63,651 nucleotides of DNA from an uncultured Bacteroidia bacterium (GTDB lineage Bacteria > Bacteroidota > Bacteroidia > Bacteroidales > UBA932). The stretch lies in the NCBI GenBank assembly GCA_902784435.1, contig CACZUR010000011.1:1-63651 (forward strand). The letters are read 5' to 3'. The first letter of the stretch is position 1, and the number at the start of each line of letters is the position of its first letter. The notes beneath the pieces are model-generated. The model was not told where the DNA came from. It saw only the letters and a list, made by a program, of their open reading frames with translations, and did not search any database. A program made the translations under genes and the position numbers. Positions 49,819 to 58,817 of this stretch are shown piece by piece.

Positions 49819-50312
49819 GGTATAAAATTGTTTATCAGTTGGTTAATCTTTTTCAACAATTCCTCCGTAGTGTGCGTGCGTGCCCGGATACAATAACGGG
49901 CTTCCTGCCTGCACAGGAGGCATTTCCTCGGGGGCAGTCCCAGCGCTTCCCTGGACACGGGACCCTCTTTGCCGATGACGTCCATGTCCATCAGACGTCC
50001 CAAAGGGTGCTCCTCTTCCAGTTCACAGCAGACATGCTTCACAAGTTCGGGGCTCAGCGGAACCATCAGGTAGGCTTCATAGCCCGTTTCCAGGTCTTTC
50101 ACTTCCGTATTGGAAAGAAAGCCATCGAACTTGTTCAGCAGTGCAGCCAGTCCGGCCCCGCCTATGAGAAGGGACCTGCTGTCCCGCTTGACGGAACCGG
50201 GCAGCTGGACGGTGAGGCAAACCAGCGTACAGTCCGGATACTTTTCCATCAACGCACGCTGATGAGCGGCCCTTTTGTCCCGGCTCTCCAACAACTGCTC
50301 CAAAGAAATCAT
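49815..50312 (-). CDS. citX: Citrate lyase holo-ACP synthase CitX
   Basis: Transfers the phosphoribosyl-dephospho-CoA group to the citrate lyase acyl carrier subunit. Typical motifs are P-L-G-R-L-M-D-M-D-V-I, R-K-C-L-L-C-R-Q-E-A-R-Y-C, and a final R-A-R-T-H-T-T. 165 residues from ATG 50312 (MISLEQLLESRDKRA); the -7 element sits directly in front, so the longer start is excluded and the transcript is essentially leaderless. Confidence 0.88.
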   Translation of the reverse strand: MISLEQLLESRDKRAAHQRALMEKYPDCTLVCLTVQLPGSVKRDSRSLLIGGAGLAALLNKFDGFLSNTEVKDLETGYEAYLMVPLSPELVKHVCCELEEEHPLGRLMDMDVIGKEGPVSREALGLPPRKCLLCRQEARYCIRARTHTTEELLKKINQLINNFIP

Positions 50313-50317
50313 TGGTG

Positions 50318-50348
50318 CAAATTTAGCATTTTTCCGCGTTTGAACCAA
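50318..50348 (-). promoter_or_regulatory. citX promoter
   Basis: Minus strand TAAATTTG (plus 50318-50325) with TTG 20 bases upstream. It ends 6 bases before the ATG. Confidence 0.72.
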
Positions 50349-50358
50349 TAAATTATCC

Positions 50359-50366
50359 TATCTTTG
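50359..50366 (+). promoter_or_regulatory. kdsC promoter -7 element
   Basis: TATCTTTG, TTG 16 bases upstream; 27 bases before ATG 50393. Divergent from citX. Confidence 0.6.
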
Positions 50367-50392
50367 CACATCCGAAAAAGAGAATTCCATCT

Positions 50393-50914
50393 ATGAACCT
50401 AAACCAGATAAAAGCATTCGCCTTCGACATAGACGGTGTCGCCACCGACGGCGGCGTTTTCTGTAACGGCGACGGAGACCTCCTCCGGACCTACGACGCC
50501 AAGGACGGTTTCGCCATCCGGATGGCCGTCATGCACGGATATCCGGTGGCCGTGATTACGGGCGGCAGCTCCGAAAGCATCCGCAAACGCATGATTACCA
50601 GCGGTGTAAAGGCCGAGGACGTCTTCCTGCACTGTCGGGACAAGCGGGAGCAGTTTGCCATTTTCTGCGAGCGCTACAAGCTGCAGCCGGAGGAAGTGAT
50701 GTACTTCGGCGACGATGTCCCGGACATCGACCTCATGGTGGCCTGCGGATGCGGCGTATGCCCCTCGGACGCCGTAGAGGAAGTGAAGGCCATCGCCGAC
50801 TGGGTGTCGGGCTATCCCGGCGGAAAAGGCTGCCTGCGCAATGCCATTGAGACCACCCTCCGGGTACAGGGGAAATGGGAATTCAATCCCGTTCAGTACA
50901 AAGCCAAATTCTAG
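50393..50914 (+). CDS. kdsC: KdsC-type HAD phosphatase
   Basis: Hydrolyses KDO-8-phosphate to KDO for lipopolysaccharide. The HAD motif I is F-D-I-D-G-V-A-T-D-G-G; motif II is in A-V-I-T-G-G-S-S-E; motif IV is F-G-D-D-V-P-D. 173 residues without a cap domain, as in KdsC tetramers. The gene is followed 4 bases later by maf. HAD specificity is inferred from length and motifs. Confidence 0.88.
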   Translation: MNLNQIKAFAFDIDGVATDGGVFCNGDGDLLRTYDAKDGFAIRMAVMHGYPVAVITGGSSESIRKRMITSGVKAEDVFLHCRDKREQFAIFCERYKLQPEEVMYFGDDVPDIDLMVACGCGVCPSDAVEEVKAIADWVSGYPGGKGCLRNAIETTLRVQGKWEFNPVQYKAKF

Positions 50915-50918
50915 GGAT

Positions 50919-51515
50919 ATGGATCTCAAGGGAAAGCACATCATCCTGGGCAGCAATTCCCCCAGACGGCGGGAGCTTTTGAAAGGACTTGATATTGATT
51001 TCGAGGTAGATACGCGCAACAACTTCAAGGAACACTTCGACGCTTCTACGCCGTATGACAAGGTGCCCCGCCTGATGGCGGAAGGCAAATCCGCCGGTTT
51101 CCATCGGCCCCTGGAAGACAATGAAATCCTGATAACGGCCGACACGATGGTCATCCTCCCCGCCACGGCCCAGCGGCCCGGCGAAATCCTGGGAAAACCC
51201 AAAGACCGCGAAGACGCCTGCCGGATGCTGCGGGACCTCTCCGGAAGGGAGCACCACGTCACCACCGCCGTCACCATCCGGAGCAACGCCGCCAGCAGGA
51301 CCTTCGACGTCACCACCCAGGTGTCGTTCAAAGCGCTTACGGAAGAGGAAATCAGCTATTACGTAGACACTTACAAGCCTTTCGATAAAGCGGGTGCCTA
51401 TGCCATCCAGGAATGGATCGGACACATCGGCATCACCCGGATAGAGGGTTCCTATTTCAATGTGGTGGGATTCCCCGTCCAGCGCGTGTACGAGGCCCTG
51501 CAGGCCTTTCTCTAA
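50919..51515 (+). CDS. maf: Maf-like nucleotide pyrophosphatase
   Basis: House-cleaning nucleoside-triphosphate pyrophosphatase of the YhdE type (dTTP/UTP). I-L-G-S-N-S-P-R-R-R-E-L-L opens the protein, then ADTMVILPATAQRPGEILGK and D-K-A-G-A-Y-A-I-Q-E-W-I-G. Start ATG 50919 gives the correct N-terminus; 198 residues. Its stop overlaps the convergent epimerase gene by 4 bases. Confidence 0.92.
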   Translation: MDLKGKHIILGSNSPRRRELLKGLDIDFEVDTRNNFKEHFDASTPYDKVPRLMAEGKSAGFHRPLEDNEILITADTMVILPATAQRPGEILGKPKDREDACRMLRDLSGREHHVTTAVTIRSNAASRTFDVTTQVSFKALTEEEISYYVDTYKPFDKAGAYAIQEWIGHIGITRIEGSYFNVVGFPVQRVYEALQAFL

Positions 51516-52471
51516 CGGGCAGCCTCATTGCTCCGCCATCGGAAGAAATCGGCGATAGCTTCCGATACCGGCGACGCCGGATAATCCAGTTCCTCCCGGG
51601 CCTTGGAGCAGTCGTAGCACTCTTCCCAGGTCATCTGGACGATGTTGTGCAGATAGAATGTATTCCGGATGCCCAGTTTCAGGAGCAGGTCTCCCAGATG
51701 GCCGATCAGCCGCACCACCCAGTCCGACAGCACCACGCAGCGCTGCCGGTAGCCCAGAACCTGCGCCTGCAGCTGATAGAAGTCTTTCAGGGACAGATAC
51801 TCCCCGGTGAGCAGGTATCGGCCCCTCCCCTTTTCCAGGGCATTGACCATCGCTGCGGCGGCATCCTTTACGGGCAGGAAACTCTTTCCGCCCCGCATCA
51901 CCGGCATCAGGGGCCTGCGCCAGGCGGCCAGCATCAGCTGACCGGACGAAGGCTTGGTGTCCAGGGCGCCCAACATAAAACCGGGATTCACCACCACGAT
52001 GCGCTTTTCCGGATGGGCGGCGGCATATTCCGCCAGCACTTTCTCCCCCGCCAGTTTGCTCAGGGCATAGGGAGAGCGGTCGAAGGGCGGGCCGAAGGGA
52101 GCGCTTTCATCGGCCGGATGCCCGGGTGTGCCGGAAGCGATGGTATTGGCCGTACTCGCGTGCACCAGCACGGAAACGGGCGTTCGGTCCATCACCTGGC
52201 ACAATAAGCGCGGAAGTCCCTCATTGACAGGCAGATAATCCTCCATACGGGAAAGGCGCATATCCGTGGTGCCGGCACAGTTGATGATGGCGTCGCAGCC
52301 CTGGGCCGCATTCAGGAGGTCTTCCAGTTTAAGGATGCTTCCCCGGATGCAGTCTGCCGTTTCGGGGAAATCTCTCCGGACCAGCGTACGGCAAGGAATG
52401 CCGCGCTGCTGCAACTGCAACAGCACGTTCCGGCCCAACAGACCGGTGGCACCCAGAAGAAGCACTTTCAT
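51512..52471 (-). CDS. NAD-dependent epimerase/dehydratase-like protein
   Basis: Extended short-chain dehydrogenase. MKVLLLGATGLLGRNVLLQL is the G-x-x-G-x-x-G nucleotide site. The catalytic Y-A-L-S-K-L-A-G-E-K (Tyr/Lys) follows an STANTIASG serine segment. 319 residues. Substrate not evident. Start 52471, divergent from mutY with 37 bases between. Confidence 0.85.
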   Translation of the reverse strand: MKVLLLGATGLLGRNVLLQLQQRGIPCRTLVRRDFPETADCIRGSILKLEDLLNAAQGCDAIINCAGTTDMRLSRMEDYLPVNEGLPRLLCQVMDRTPVSVLVHASTANTIASGTPGHPADESAPFGPPFDRSPYALSKLAGEKVLAEYAAAHPEKRIVVVNPGFMLGALDTKPSSGQLMLAAWRRPLMPVMRGGKSFLPVKDAAAAMVNALEKGRGRYLLTGEYLSLKDFYQLQAQVLGYRQRCVVLSDWVVRLIGHLGDLLLKLGIRNTFYLHNIVQMTWEECYDCSKAREELDYPASPVSEAIADFFRWRSNEAAR

Positions 52472-52496
52472 AGTGCAAAAGTACGTAAAAAAATCG

Positions 52497-52504
52497 TATT
52501 TTTG
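52497..52504 (+). promoter_or_regulatory. mutY -7 element, near-leaderless
   Basis: TATTTTTG ending only 5 bases before the GTG start at 52509. Confidence 0.5.
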
Positions 52505-52508
52505 CAGC

Positions 52509-53489
52509 GTGAACGCATTCAGCCAAGCCATCCTGCAGTGGTACCGGGAAAACGGCCGGGATTTACCCTGGCGCCGTACCCGGGACCCGTATGCCGTGTG
52601 GCTGAGCGAAATCATCCTGCAGCAGACGCGCATTGCGCAGGGAACCGCCTACTGGCACCGTTTTCTGGAGCGCTTCCCTTCCGTACAGGCACTTGCCGAT
52701 GCTTCGGAAGACCAGGTCCTGCGCCTCTGGGAAGGCCTTGGCTACTATTCCCGCGCCCGGAACCTGCACGCCGCCGCCCGGCAGATTGTAGCGCAGGGCG
52801 CCTTCCCGGATACGCTGGAAGGCATCCGGGCGCTCAAGGGTGTCGGGGACTATACCGCCGCGGCCATCGGCTCCATCTGTTTCGGCATTCCCGCCGCCGT
52901 AGTAGACGGCAATGTGTACAGGGTGCTGGCCCGGCATTTCGGCCTGGCCACTCCCGTGGGCACGACGGAGGCCAAAAAGGAATTTACCGCCCTGGCGCAG
53001 AAACTGCTTCCACCCGGGGAAGCCGCCGCCTTCAACCAGGGAATGATGGACTTCGGCGCCATCCAGTGCACTCCTGTCAACCCCCTTTGTCTCAGCTGCC
53101 CGCTGCAGCCCTCCTGCAACGCCTTCCGTACCGGACGCGTAGAAATGCTGCCGGTCAAAAAGGCCCCCGCAGCGGTACAGGAGCGGCATTTCAACTACAT
53201 TTACCTGCGCTGCCAGGGCTACACCGCCATCCGCCGCCGCGGCCCCGGCGACATCTGGCAGGGGCTGTACGAACCCCTGGTATCGGACACCCGGCCCACG
53301 GCCGCCATTCCGCTCCGGACCGGCGTCCGGCATCAGCTCACCCACCGGCTGCTGGTGGCAGACTTTTATCTCTGGGAAGCATCGGAGCGTCCGCAGCTGC
53401 CGGAAGGCTATTGCTGGATCAAAGAAACGGAGCTTGACAACTATGCCAAGCCCCGTCTGTTCGAACTGCTGCTGGAAGCTATTCCTTAG
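52509..53489 (+). CDS. mutY: A/G-specific adenine DNA glycosylase MutY
   Basis: Removes adenine opposite 8-oxoguanine. HhH motif ALKGVGDYTAAAIGS then V-V-D-G-N-V with the catalytic Asp, Glu in S-E-I-I-L-Q-Q-T, and a complete Fe-S cluster site C-x6-C-x2-C-x5-C (CTPVNPLCLSCPLQPSC). A NUDIX-like C-terminal domain ends the protein. 326 residues, starting at GTG 52509 (V-N-A-F-S-Q), right behind a -7 element. It overlaps the convergent channel gene by 11 bases. Confidence 0.95.
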   Translation: MNAFSQAILQWYRENGRDLPWRRTRDPYAVWLSEIILQQTRIAQGTAYWHRFLERFPSVQALADASEDQVLRLWEGLGYYSRARNLHAAARQIVAQGAFPDTLEGIRALKGVGDYTAAAIGSICFGIPAAVVDGNVYRVLARHFGLATPVGTTEAKKEFTALAQKLLPPGEAAAFNQGMMDFGAIQCTPVNPLCLSCPLQPSCNAFRTGRVEMLPVKKAPAAVQERHFNYIYLRCQGYTAIRRRGPGDIWQGLYEPLVSDTRPTAAIPLRTGVRHQLTHRLLVADFYLWEASERPQLPEGYCWIKETELDNYAKPRLFELLLEAIP

Positions 53490-56040
53490 GCATTTCCTTG
53501 ATATAGACATCCTGCTGCGGGAAGGGAATCTCGATCCCATGGACCGCGAACGCATTGTAGATGGCTTCCTTGGCCTGGGCGGCAAAGGAATAATGGGCCT
53601 CCACCGTGGCAAACAGCAGCACCTGGATATCGATGGCGCTGTCGCCGAAATTGCGCAGACGCACGGAGATGCCCTTTTTCATGTCGATGAGGTCGTGACC
53701 ATATTTATCCTTGCCCAGCAGCGGCTGCAGGGCTTCCAGGATTACTTGCCGGGCTTTTTCCACGTCTGTTCCATACTTCACGCCCACCGTGAAATTGATC
53801 ATCTCGTACTGATGGTTGCGCGTGAGGTTCTTGAAATTCTTGGCAAACAGGGCCGTATTGGAGAAGGCCACCACGGCGCCGTCTTCCGAGGCCACCTGCG
53901 TGCTCTGGTAGCTCAGGCTCTGGACCATGCCCCGGATGCCTTCGCATTCGATGGTGTCCCCCACCCTGAGCCGGCCGCTCATGAGCTGCACGCCATAGAA
54001 GAAGTTGTTCAGGACGTCCTTCATGGCAAAGCCGATACCCGTTGCCAGGCCCGTGGTAATGATGGTCAGGGCCGATGTGGGAATCTTCAGCAGCAGGAAA
54101 ACCGTAATCACATAAATGCCCCAGGTAACCAGCGTGACGATGTTGTTGGCCAGGTTGAAGTTGATGTCGCTTTCCTTGAAGGCCACGCCTTCGCCCATCT
54201 TCTTCACAACGGCCCGCGTGCGCATGACGCGGTAGAAGGACTTGGCCAGATAGGCCAGGTAACGGAACACGAAGAACAGGCTGACCACCAGCACCAGCTT
54301 GAACAGCGACAGATGCAGGATGCCTTCCACGTTGACGATGGGCTTGAAGAAGAATTCCGTCACCACGACGCTCAGGTTGAACACCTTGCCGGCCAGCACG
54401 ATGGCGATGGGCAGCGACCACACGGATACCACGGGGATGACCACCATCTTGATGAGGTCGTGCAGCCAGGTCACCTCGATAAAAGCCCCGTCATTTCCCC
54501 CCAGGGGAATTTCCGGATTCAGTTTCCGGTAGTTCATCTTCCGGCGCGTGATGGTTTTGGCATAATGGCGCTCCAGGATGATGGACAGGGCGGTGATGCC
54601 CTGCAGCAGCGTGAGCTGGAAAAACCACCAGATGAGTACCAGCACGGCCATCATCACCAGGCCGGTCCAGGAGAGGACGGTGGTCGCCAGCATAATCAGG
54701 AATGACAGCCGCATGAGCACGCGGTCACTCTTGGGGACCAGGGCCAGCTTTTTCCAGTTCACTACCAGCTGCCACAGGGTGAACAGCAGCACCAACGGCG
54801 GGAAAAACAGGTTCAGGGCGCCGTTCGGGATGAAAATGATGCGGAAGAAAATGACCAGGAAGGCCAGCAGGAGCGTGGGCAGGTACAAGCGCGCGGCGGC
54901 ATGCGTCTGCGCCTTGTCCAGGCGGATGAGCATGGACAGGATGATGGCGGCCAGAAGCACGGTGAATTCGGCCATCATGCGCGAAGCCACGGGATAGAAA
55001 CCCTCTCCGAGGAAAGCGCTCCCGATGACGAAGAAGGAGAAAATCACAATGCCGATGAGCGTGATAATCATACCTTTATGCTCCAGGAAATAGTCGCTGT
55101 GGAAATAATTGACCCAGCGCATGGTCAGACGCACCAGGATGTTGGCCAGCAGGATGGAGAAGATGAGCAGGAACAGCATGGCCACCGAATACACGGCGAT
55201 GGCAGGGCCCTTCCAGGCGCTGGCCAGCCCGCTGTCATTGCGGCCGAATTTGGCTTTCAGGTCCTTGACGGCACGGTTCCAGTAGCGGTTGAAGGAGCGC
55301 AGGACGGTGAAATAATTCCGCTGCCCCTCCAGGAAAACCTTGCGCTGTACGCCATTGTACCGGCTTTGGGCATAGTCGTAGGCCTCCTTGAGCACTTTGT
55401 CGGTGTCGGCATAATACTCGCTGTCTTCCTCGATAAGCCGGATGGCGTTCATGTAATGGTCTGCCATGGATTCCGCCAGGGCCAGGCAGCTGTCCCGGAG
55501 GACGGCCGTCTCTTCGTCCAGGCTGAAGCCTTCCCGGAGGGCAAACACCGGAATGCCCATTAGGGTGTCTATGTTCACGTCGATGGAATCCAGCACGGTG
55601 ACGTGCTTGGGCAGGGTCTTCGCATCTTCCCGCACCGGCGGCATGTTCCTGAGAGTCTGGGCCAGCTTGCTGTAGCGGTCCAGTTCCGTGGACATGTTCT
55701 CGATAATCTGGTCGAAGGGCAGCCGGTTGGCGTCGAATTCCTCATACTGGCGGGTTACCTGATGCAGGGCATAGGTAAGGTCGAAGGTATAGTCCTGCGG
55801 CTGGGAATACAGCATCAGGGACAGTTCGTTGCTCTGCTCCACCAGCTTTACCAGATTCTGGTGCTGGCTGGCCACCATCCGGGCCGACGCCGTATTGCGC
55901 GCGGTCACCGCGGCATATTCTGTCCGCAGTTCCCCCAGGAGGACCTCCAGGGTGAGTTTGATGTCCTTCTCCTTAAAGACAGCCAGTGCCGGCAATGCCA
56001 GAACCAGTGTCAGCAGCAGCAAGATGCCTTTTTTCCTCAT
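53479..56040 (-). CDS. Large MscS-family mechanosensitive channel
   Basis: An 853-residue inner-membrane channel opened by membrane tension. Signal peptide (residues 1-20), a periplasmic helical domain (about 20-250), about eight to ten hydrophobic segments (270-600) and the MscS core (about 600-730; TSALTIITTGLATGIGFAMK as the pore-lining helix, N-F-F-Y-G-V-Q-L-M, G-D-T-I-E). Then comes the cytoplasmic vestibule with I-N-F-T-V-G-V-K-Y-G-T-D. It shares 4 bases with serB, so the two are coupled. Confidence 0.9.
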   Translation of the reverse strand: MRKKGILLLLTLVLALPALAVFKEKDIKLTLEVLLGELRTEYAAVTARNTASARMVASQHQNLVKLVEQSNELSLMLYSQPQDYTFDLTYALHQVTRQYEEFDANRLPFDQIIENMSTELDRYSKLAQTLRNMPPVREDAKTLPKHVTVLDSIDVNIDTLMGIPVFALREGFSLDEETAVLRDSCLALAESMADHYMNAIRLIEEDSEYYADTDKVLKEAYDYAQSRYNGVQRKVFLEGQRNYFTVLRSFNRYWNRAVKDLKAKFGRNDSGLASAWKGPAIAVYSVAMLFLLIFSILLANILVRLTMRWVNYFHSDYFLEHKGMIITLIGIVIFSFFVIGSAFLGEGFYPVASRMMAEFTVLLAAIILSMLIRLDKAQTHAAARLYLPTLLLAFLVIFFRIIFIPNGALNLFFPPLVLLFTLWQLVVNWKKLALVPKSDRVLMRLSFLIMLATTVLSWTGLVMMAVLVLIWWFFQLTLLQGITALSIILERHYAKTITRRKMNYRKLNPEIPLGGNDGAFIEVTWLHDLIKMVVIPVVSVWSLPIAIVLAGKVFNLSVVVTEFFFKPIVNVEGILHLSLFKLVLVVSLFFVFRYLAYLAKSFYRVMRTRAVVKKMGEGVAFKESDINFNLANNIVTLVTWGIYVITVFLLLKIPTSALTIITTGLATGIGFAMKDVLNNFFYGVQLMSGRLRVGDTIECEGIRGMVQSLSYQSTQVASEDGAVVAFSNTALFAKNFKNLTRNHQYEMINFTVGVKYGTDVEKARQVILEALQPLLGKDKYGHDLIDMKKGISVRLRNFGDSAIDIQVLLFATVEAHYSFAAQAKEAIYNAFAVHGIEIPFPQQDVYIKEMPKE

Positions 56041-57275
56041 AACTTGCCCTGTTCTCCCAGTTGACTGTCCTTGAAGCCGATGAAGTACAGCACACCGTCC
56101 AGGCCGATGGTGCTGATGCTCTGGCGGGCGCTTTCCCGCACGCGCGGCTTGGCGTGGAAGGCGATGCCCAGGCCGGCTTCGTTGAGCATGGGAAGGTCGT
56201 TGGCGCCGTCGCCCACCGCGATGGTCTGCGCCAGGTTCACCTTTTCCGTCTGGGCGATGAGTTTCAGGAGGTCTGCCTTGCGGCGGCCGTCCACAACCTC
56301 TCCCACATAACGGCCGGTTAGCTTGCCGTCTTCGTCCACTTCCAGTTCGTTGGCATAGACATAGTCGATGCCATAGCGACGCTGCAGGTGCTCTCCGAAG
56401 AAGGTGAATCCGCCGCTCAGGATGGCAATCTTATAGCCGCAAGTCTTGAGGACGGACATCAGGCGGTCCGTGCCTTCGGTGATGGGCAGATGCTCCGCGA
56501 TGTCCTGCATCACGGAGATGTCCAGGCCCTTGAGCAGGGCCACCCGCTGGGTGAAACTTTCCTTGAAGTCGATTTCCCCGCGCATGGCGCTTTCCGTGAT
56601 GGCGGCCACCTGCCCGTATACGCCGTGCCGGCGGGCCAGCTCGTCGATGCATTCCGCCTGGATGAGCGTGGAATCCATATCGAAGCAGATGAGGCGGCGC
56701 ATGCGGCGGTACATGTCGTCCTTCTGGAAAGAGAAGTCAATGCCGGTTTCCGCGCCCATGGCCATCAGCTCTTTCTGCATATTATTCTTGTCCTCGGCCG
56801 ACAGGAAGCCGCGCAGCGAAAACTCCACGCAGGCGCGCACGTTCTTTTCGGGGTGCATGATGCTCATACGGCCGGTCAGGCGCTTGATGGCGTCGATATT
56901 GAGGCCGAAACGGCTCACGACGGCGGCGGCGGCCTGGATCTGGGAAGCGCTCAGGCTGCGGCCGATGATGGTGAGGATGTAGCGGTTCCTCCCCTGCCGG
57001 CCGGCCCAGGCTTCATAATCTTCGTCCGTCACCGGAGCAAAGCCGATGCTGATGCTGCCCAGTTCCGTAATCTTGAAAAGCAGTTCCTTCATTACCTGGC
57101 CGGAATGCGCCTCGTCTATGCGGATGAGGATGCCCAGCGTAAGGGTGCTGTGGATATCGGCCTGGCCGATGTCCAGGATTTGGGCGTCGTATTTGGCCAG
57201 AATGGCCATGATGTCTGCGGTAAGGCCTACCCGGTCCTGACCGGAGATCCTGATTAATATCTGTTCTTTTTTCAT
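56037..57275 (-). CDS. serB: Phosphoserine phosphatase with ACT domains
   Basis: Last step of serine synthesis. An N-terminal regulatory part (residues 1-180) contains two ACT-like modules (I-R-I-S-G-Q-D-R-V-G-L-T and YILTIIGRSLSASQIQAAAA). The HAD catalytic domain (about 190-412) has F-D-M-D-S-T-L-I-Q-A-E, L-S-G-G-F-T, and VGDGANDLPMLNEAGLGIAF. 412 residues, the usual Bacteroidota long form. Confidence 0.94.
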   Translation of the reverse strand: MKKEQILIRISGQDRVGLTADIMAILAKYDAQILDIGQADIHSTLTLGILIRIDEAHSGQVMKELLFKITELGSISIGFAPVTDEDYEAWAGRQGRNRYILTIIGRSLSASQIQAAAAVVSRFGLNIDAIKRLTGRMSIMHPEKNVRACVEFSLRGFLSAEDKNNMQKELMAMGAETGIDFSFQKDDMYRRMRRLICFDMDSTLIQAECIDELARRHGVYGQVAAITESAMRGEIDFKESFTQRVALLKGLDISVMQDIAEHLPITEGTDRLMSVLKTCGYKIAILSGGFTFFGEHLQRRYGIDYVYANELEVDEDGKLTGRYVGEVVDGRRKADLLKLIAQTEKVNLAQTIAVGDGANDLPMLNEAGLGIAFHAKPRVRESARQSISTIGLDGVLYFIGFKDSQLGEQGKL

Positions 57276-57282
57276 ATATGTG

Positions 57283-57290
57283 CAAATGTA
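57283..57290 (-). promoter_or_regulatory. serB -7 element
   Basis: Minus-strand TACATTTG (plus CAAATGTA), 8 bases before the ATG at 57275; no clear -33. Confidence 0.45.
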
Positions 57291-57302
57291 TGAATTTTTC
57301 CG

Positions 57303-57310
57303 TAAATTTG
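57303..57310 (+). promoter_or_regulatory. -7 element before the CNNM gene
   Basis: TAAATTTG, 18 bases before ATG 57329, divergent with the serB element 12 bases away. Confidence 0.5.
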
Positions 57311-57328
57311 TAGCTTGAAAAACAGAAT

Positions 57329-58390
57329 ATGACCTTATTAATCATATACCTCCTCCTCACAATGGGCATTTCCTTCCTGTGCTCGTTGCTGGAGTCGGTC
57401 CTGATGTCCACCCCCATCTCCTATATTACCATGCGGGAGGACGAAGGCGACAGGAACGCCGCCCTTTTCATGAAGTTCAAGCAGGATCCGGACCGCCCCC
57501 TGAGCGCCATCCTGTCCCTGAATACCATCGCCAATACCCTGGGCGCCGCCGCCGTGGGCCATCAGGCCACCCTCCTGACCGGAGACCACTGGTTCGGCAT
57601 CATCAGCGCCATCATGACCATCCTCATCCTGGTCTTCTCGGAAATCGTGCCCAAGAGCATCGGCACATCCCACTGGAAAGACCTGCTGTGGCTGGCCAAG
57701 GTCATGCGATTCCTGGTCATCATCCTCTACCCCATCGTCTGGATCATCGACAAGCTTCACAACAGCATCTCGGACGAGGACCCGGACGTCGGCATTTCGC
57801 GTGAGGAAGTATCGGCCATGGCCAATATCGGCGAGGAAGAAGGCGTGCTGGACAACAGCGAAAACAAGGTTATCCAGAACATCATCAAGCTGGACGACAT
57901 CAAGGCTTACGACGTCATGACCCCGCGCGTGGTGGCCGCCATCGCCCCGGAAAGCATGACCCTCCGGCAGTTCTACAAGCAGGAGGAACTTTCACACAAC
58001 TCCCGCATTCCGGTGTACGCAGACTCCCCGGAGTTCATCACCGGCTATATCCTGCGCTACGACGCCCTGGAAAACCTGGCGGAAGACAAGTTTGACATGC
58101 GCCTGCGCAGCATCAAGCGCAAGATTGCCGCCTTCCACGAAGAAACTTCCGTTGCGGACATCTGGGAAAGCCTCCTCAAGACCAAAGACCAGATTGCCTG
58201 CATCATAGACGACTACGGCTGCTTCCAGGGCATCATCACGCTGGAAGACATCATGGAAACCATCCTGGGGATGGAAATCATCGACGAGAACGACACCATC
58301 ACGGACATGCAGCAGTATGCCCGCGAGCGCTGGCTCAAACGCAAGAACCAGTACAAGCAGATTGTGCTGCCGGAGGAGGACGACGAGTAA
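57329..58390 (+). CDS. CNNM/TlyC-family membrane protein with CBS pair
   Basis: A 353-residue protein of the CorB/CNNM type linked to Mg2+ or Na+ handling. The DUF21/CNNM domain (about 1-175) has three to four hydrophobic segments and a characteristic S-L-L-E-S-V-L. A CBS pair follows (about 195-320; AYDVMTPRVVAAI and ACIIDDYGCFQGIITLEDIM). It ends after the CBS pair, lacking the CorC_HlyC tail. Confidence 0.9.
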   Translation: MTLLIIYLLLTMGISFLCSLLESVLMSTPISYITMREDEGDRNAALFMKFKQDPDRPLSAILSLNTIANTLGAAAVGHQATLLTGDHWFGIISAIMTILILVFSEIVPKSIGTSHWKDLLWLAKVMRFLVIILYPIVWIIDKLHNSISDEDPDVGISREEVSAMANIGEEEGVLDNSENKVIQNIIKLDDIKAYDVMTPRVVAAIAPESMTLRQFYKQEELSHNSRIPVYADSPEFITGYILRYDALENLAEDKFDMRLRSIKRKIAAFHEETSVADIWESLLKTKDQIACIIDDYGCFQGIITLEDIMETILGMEIIDENDTITDMQQYARERWLKRKNQYKQIVLPEEDDE

Positions 58391-58403
58391 GTTCTCCGCT
58401 GCT

Positions 58404-58817
58404 ATGGCCAGGCTCTTTTTCAACCCGATCACAGGCAGGTTCTTTACCCTGGTTGCCCGCCGCAGGAAACCCCGCAAAGCCCCGGTCAACGCGCAGGTGG
58501 AGCTTCTTCGCGCCCAGGCCAAGTCGGAGCTGCCGCCCCGTCTGGCCCAATTGGCCGCCCTGCACGGCTTTGTATACAAGAAAGTCTTTATCAAGAACAA
58601 CATCAGCAACTGGGGCAGCTGCTCCTCCCTGGGCAATATCAACCTGAACCTGCGCCTGGTCACCCTTCCGCAGAATCTGCAGGACTATGTGATGCTGCAC
58701 GAACTCTGCCACCTGAAATACCTGAATCACGGACCGCAGTTCCATGCGCTGCTGGAGAGCGTCTGCCCCGGACACCGCGTCCTGGAAAAAGAGCTGAAAG
58801 GGGTGCATTTATGCTAA
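58404..58817 (+). CDS. YgjP-like zinc metallopeptidase
   Basis: DUF45/M48-like metal-dependent hydrolase, 137 residues. Zinc site YVMLHELCHLKYLNHGPQFH contains H-E-x-x-H and a downstream third ligand His. It is preceded by N-N-I-S-N-W-G-S-C-S-S, the family signature. It is shorter than the usual 230 residues at the N-terminus. ATG 58404 is the first in-frame start past the upstream gene. It overlaps the next gene by 7 bases. Confidence 0.82.
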   Translation: MARLFFNPITGRFFTLVARRRKPRKAPVNAQVELLRAQAKSELPPRLAQLAALHGFVYKKVFIKNNISNWGSCSSLGNINLNLRLVTLPQNLQDYVMLHELCHLKYLNHGPQFHALLESVCPGHRVLEKELKGVHLC

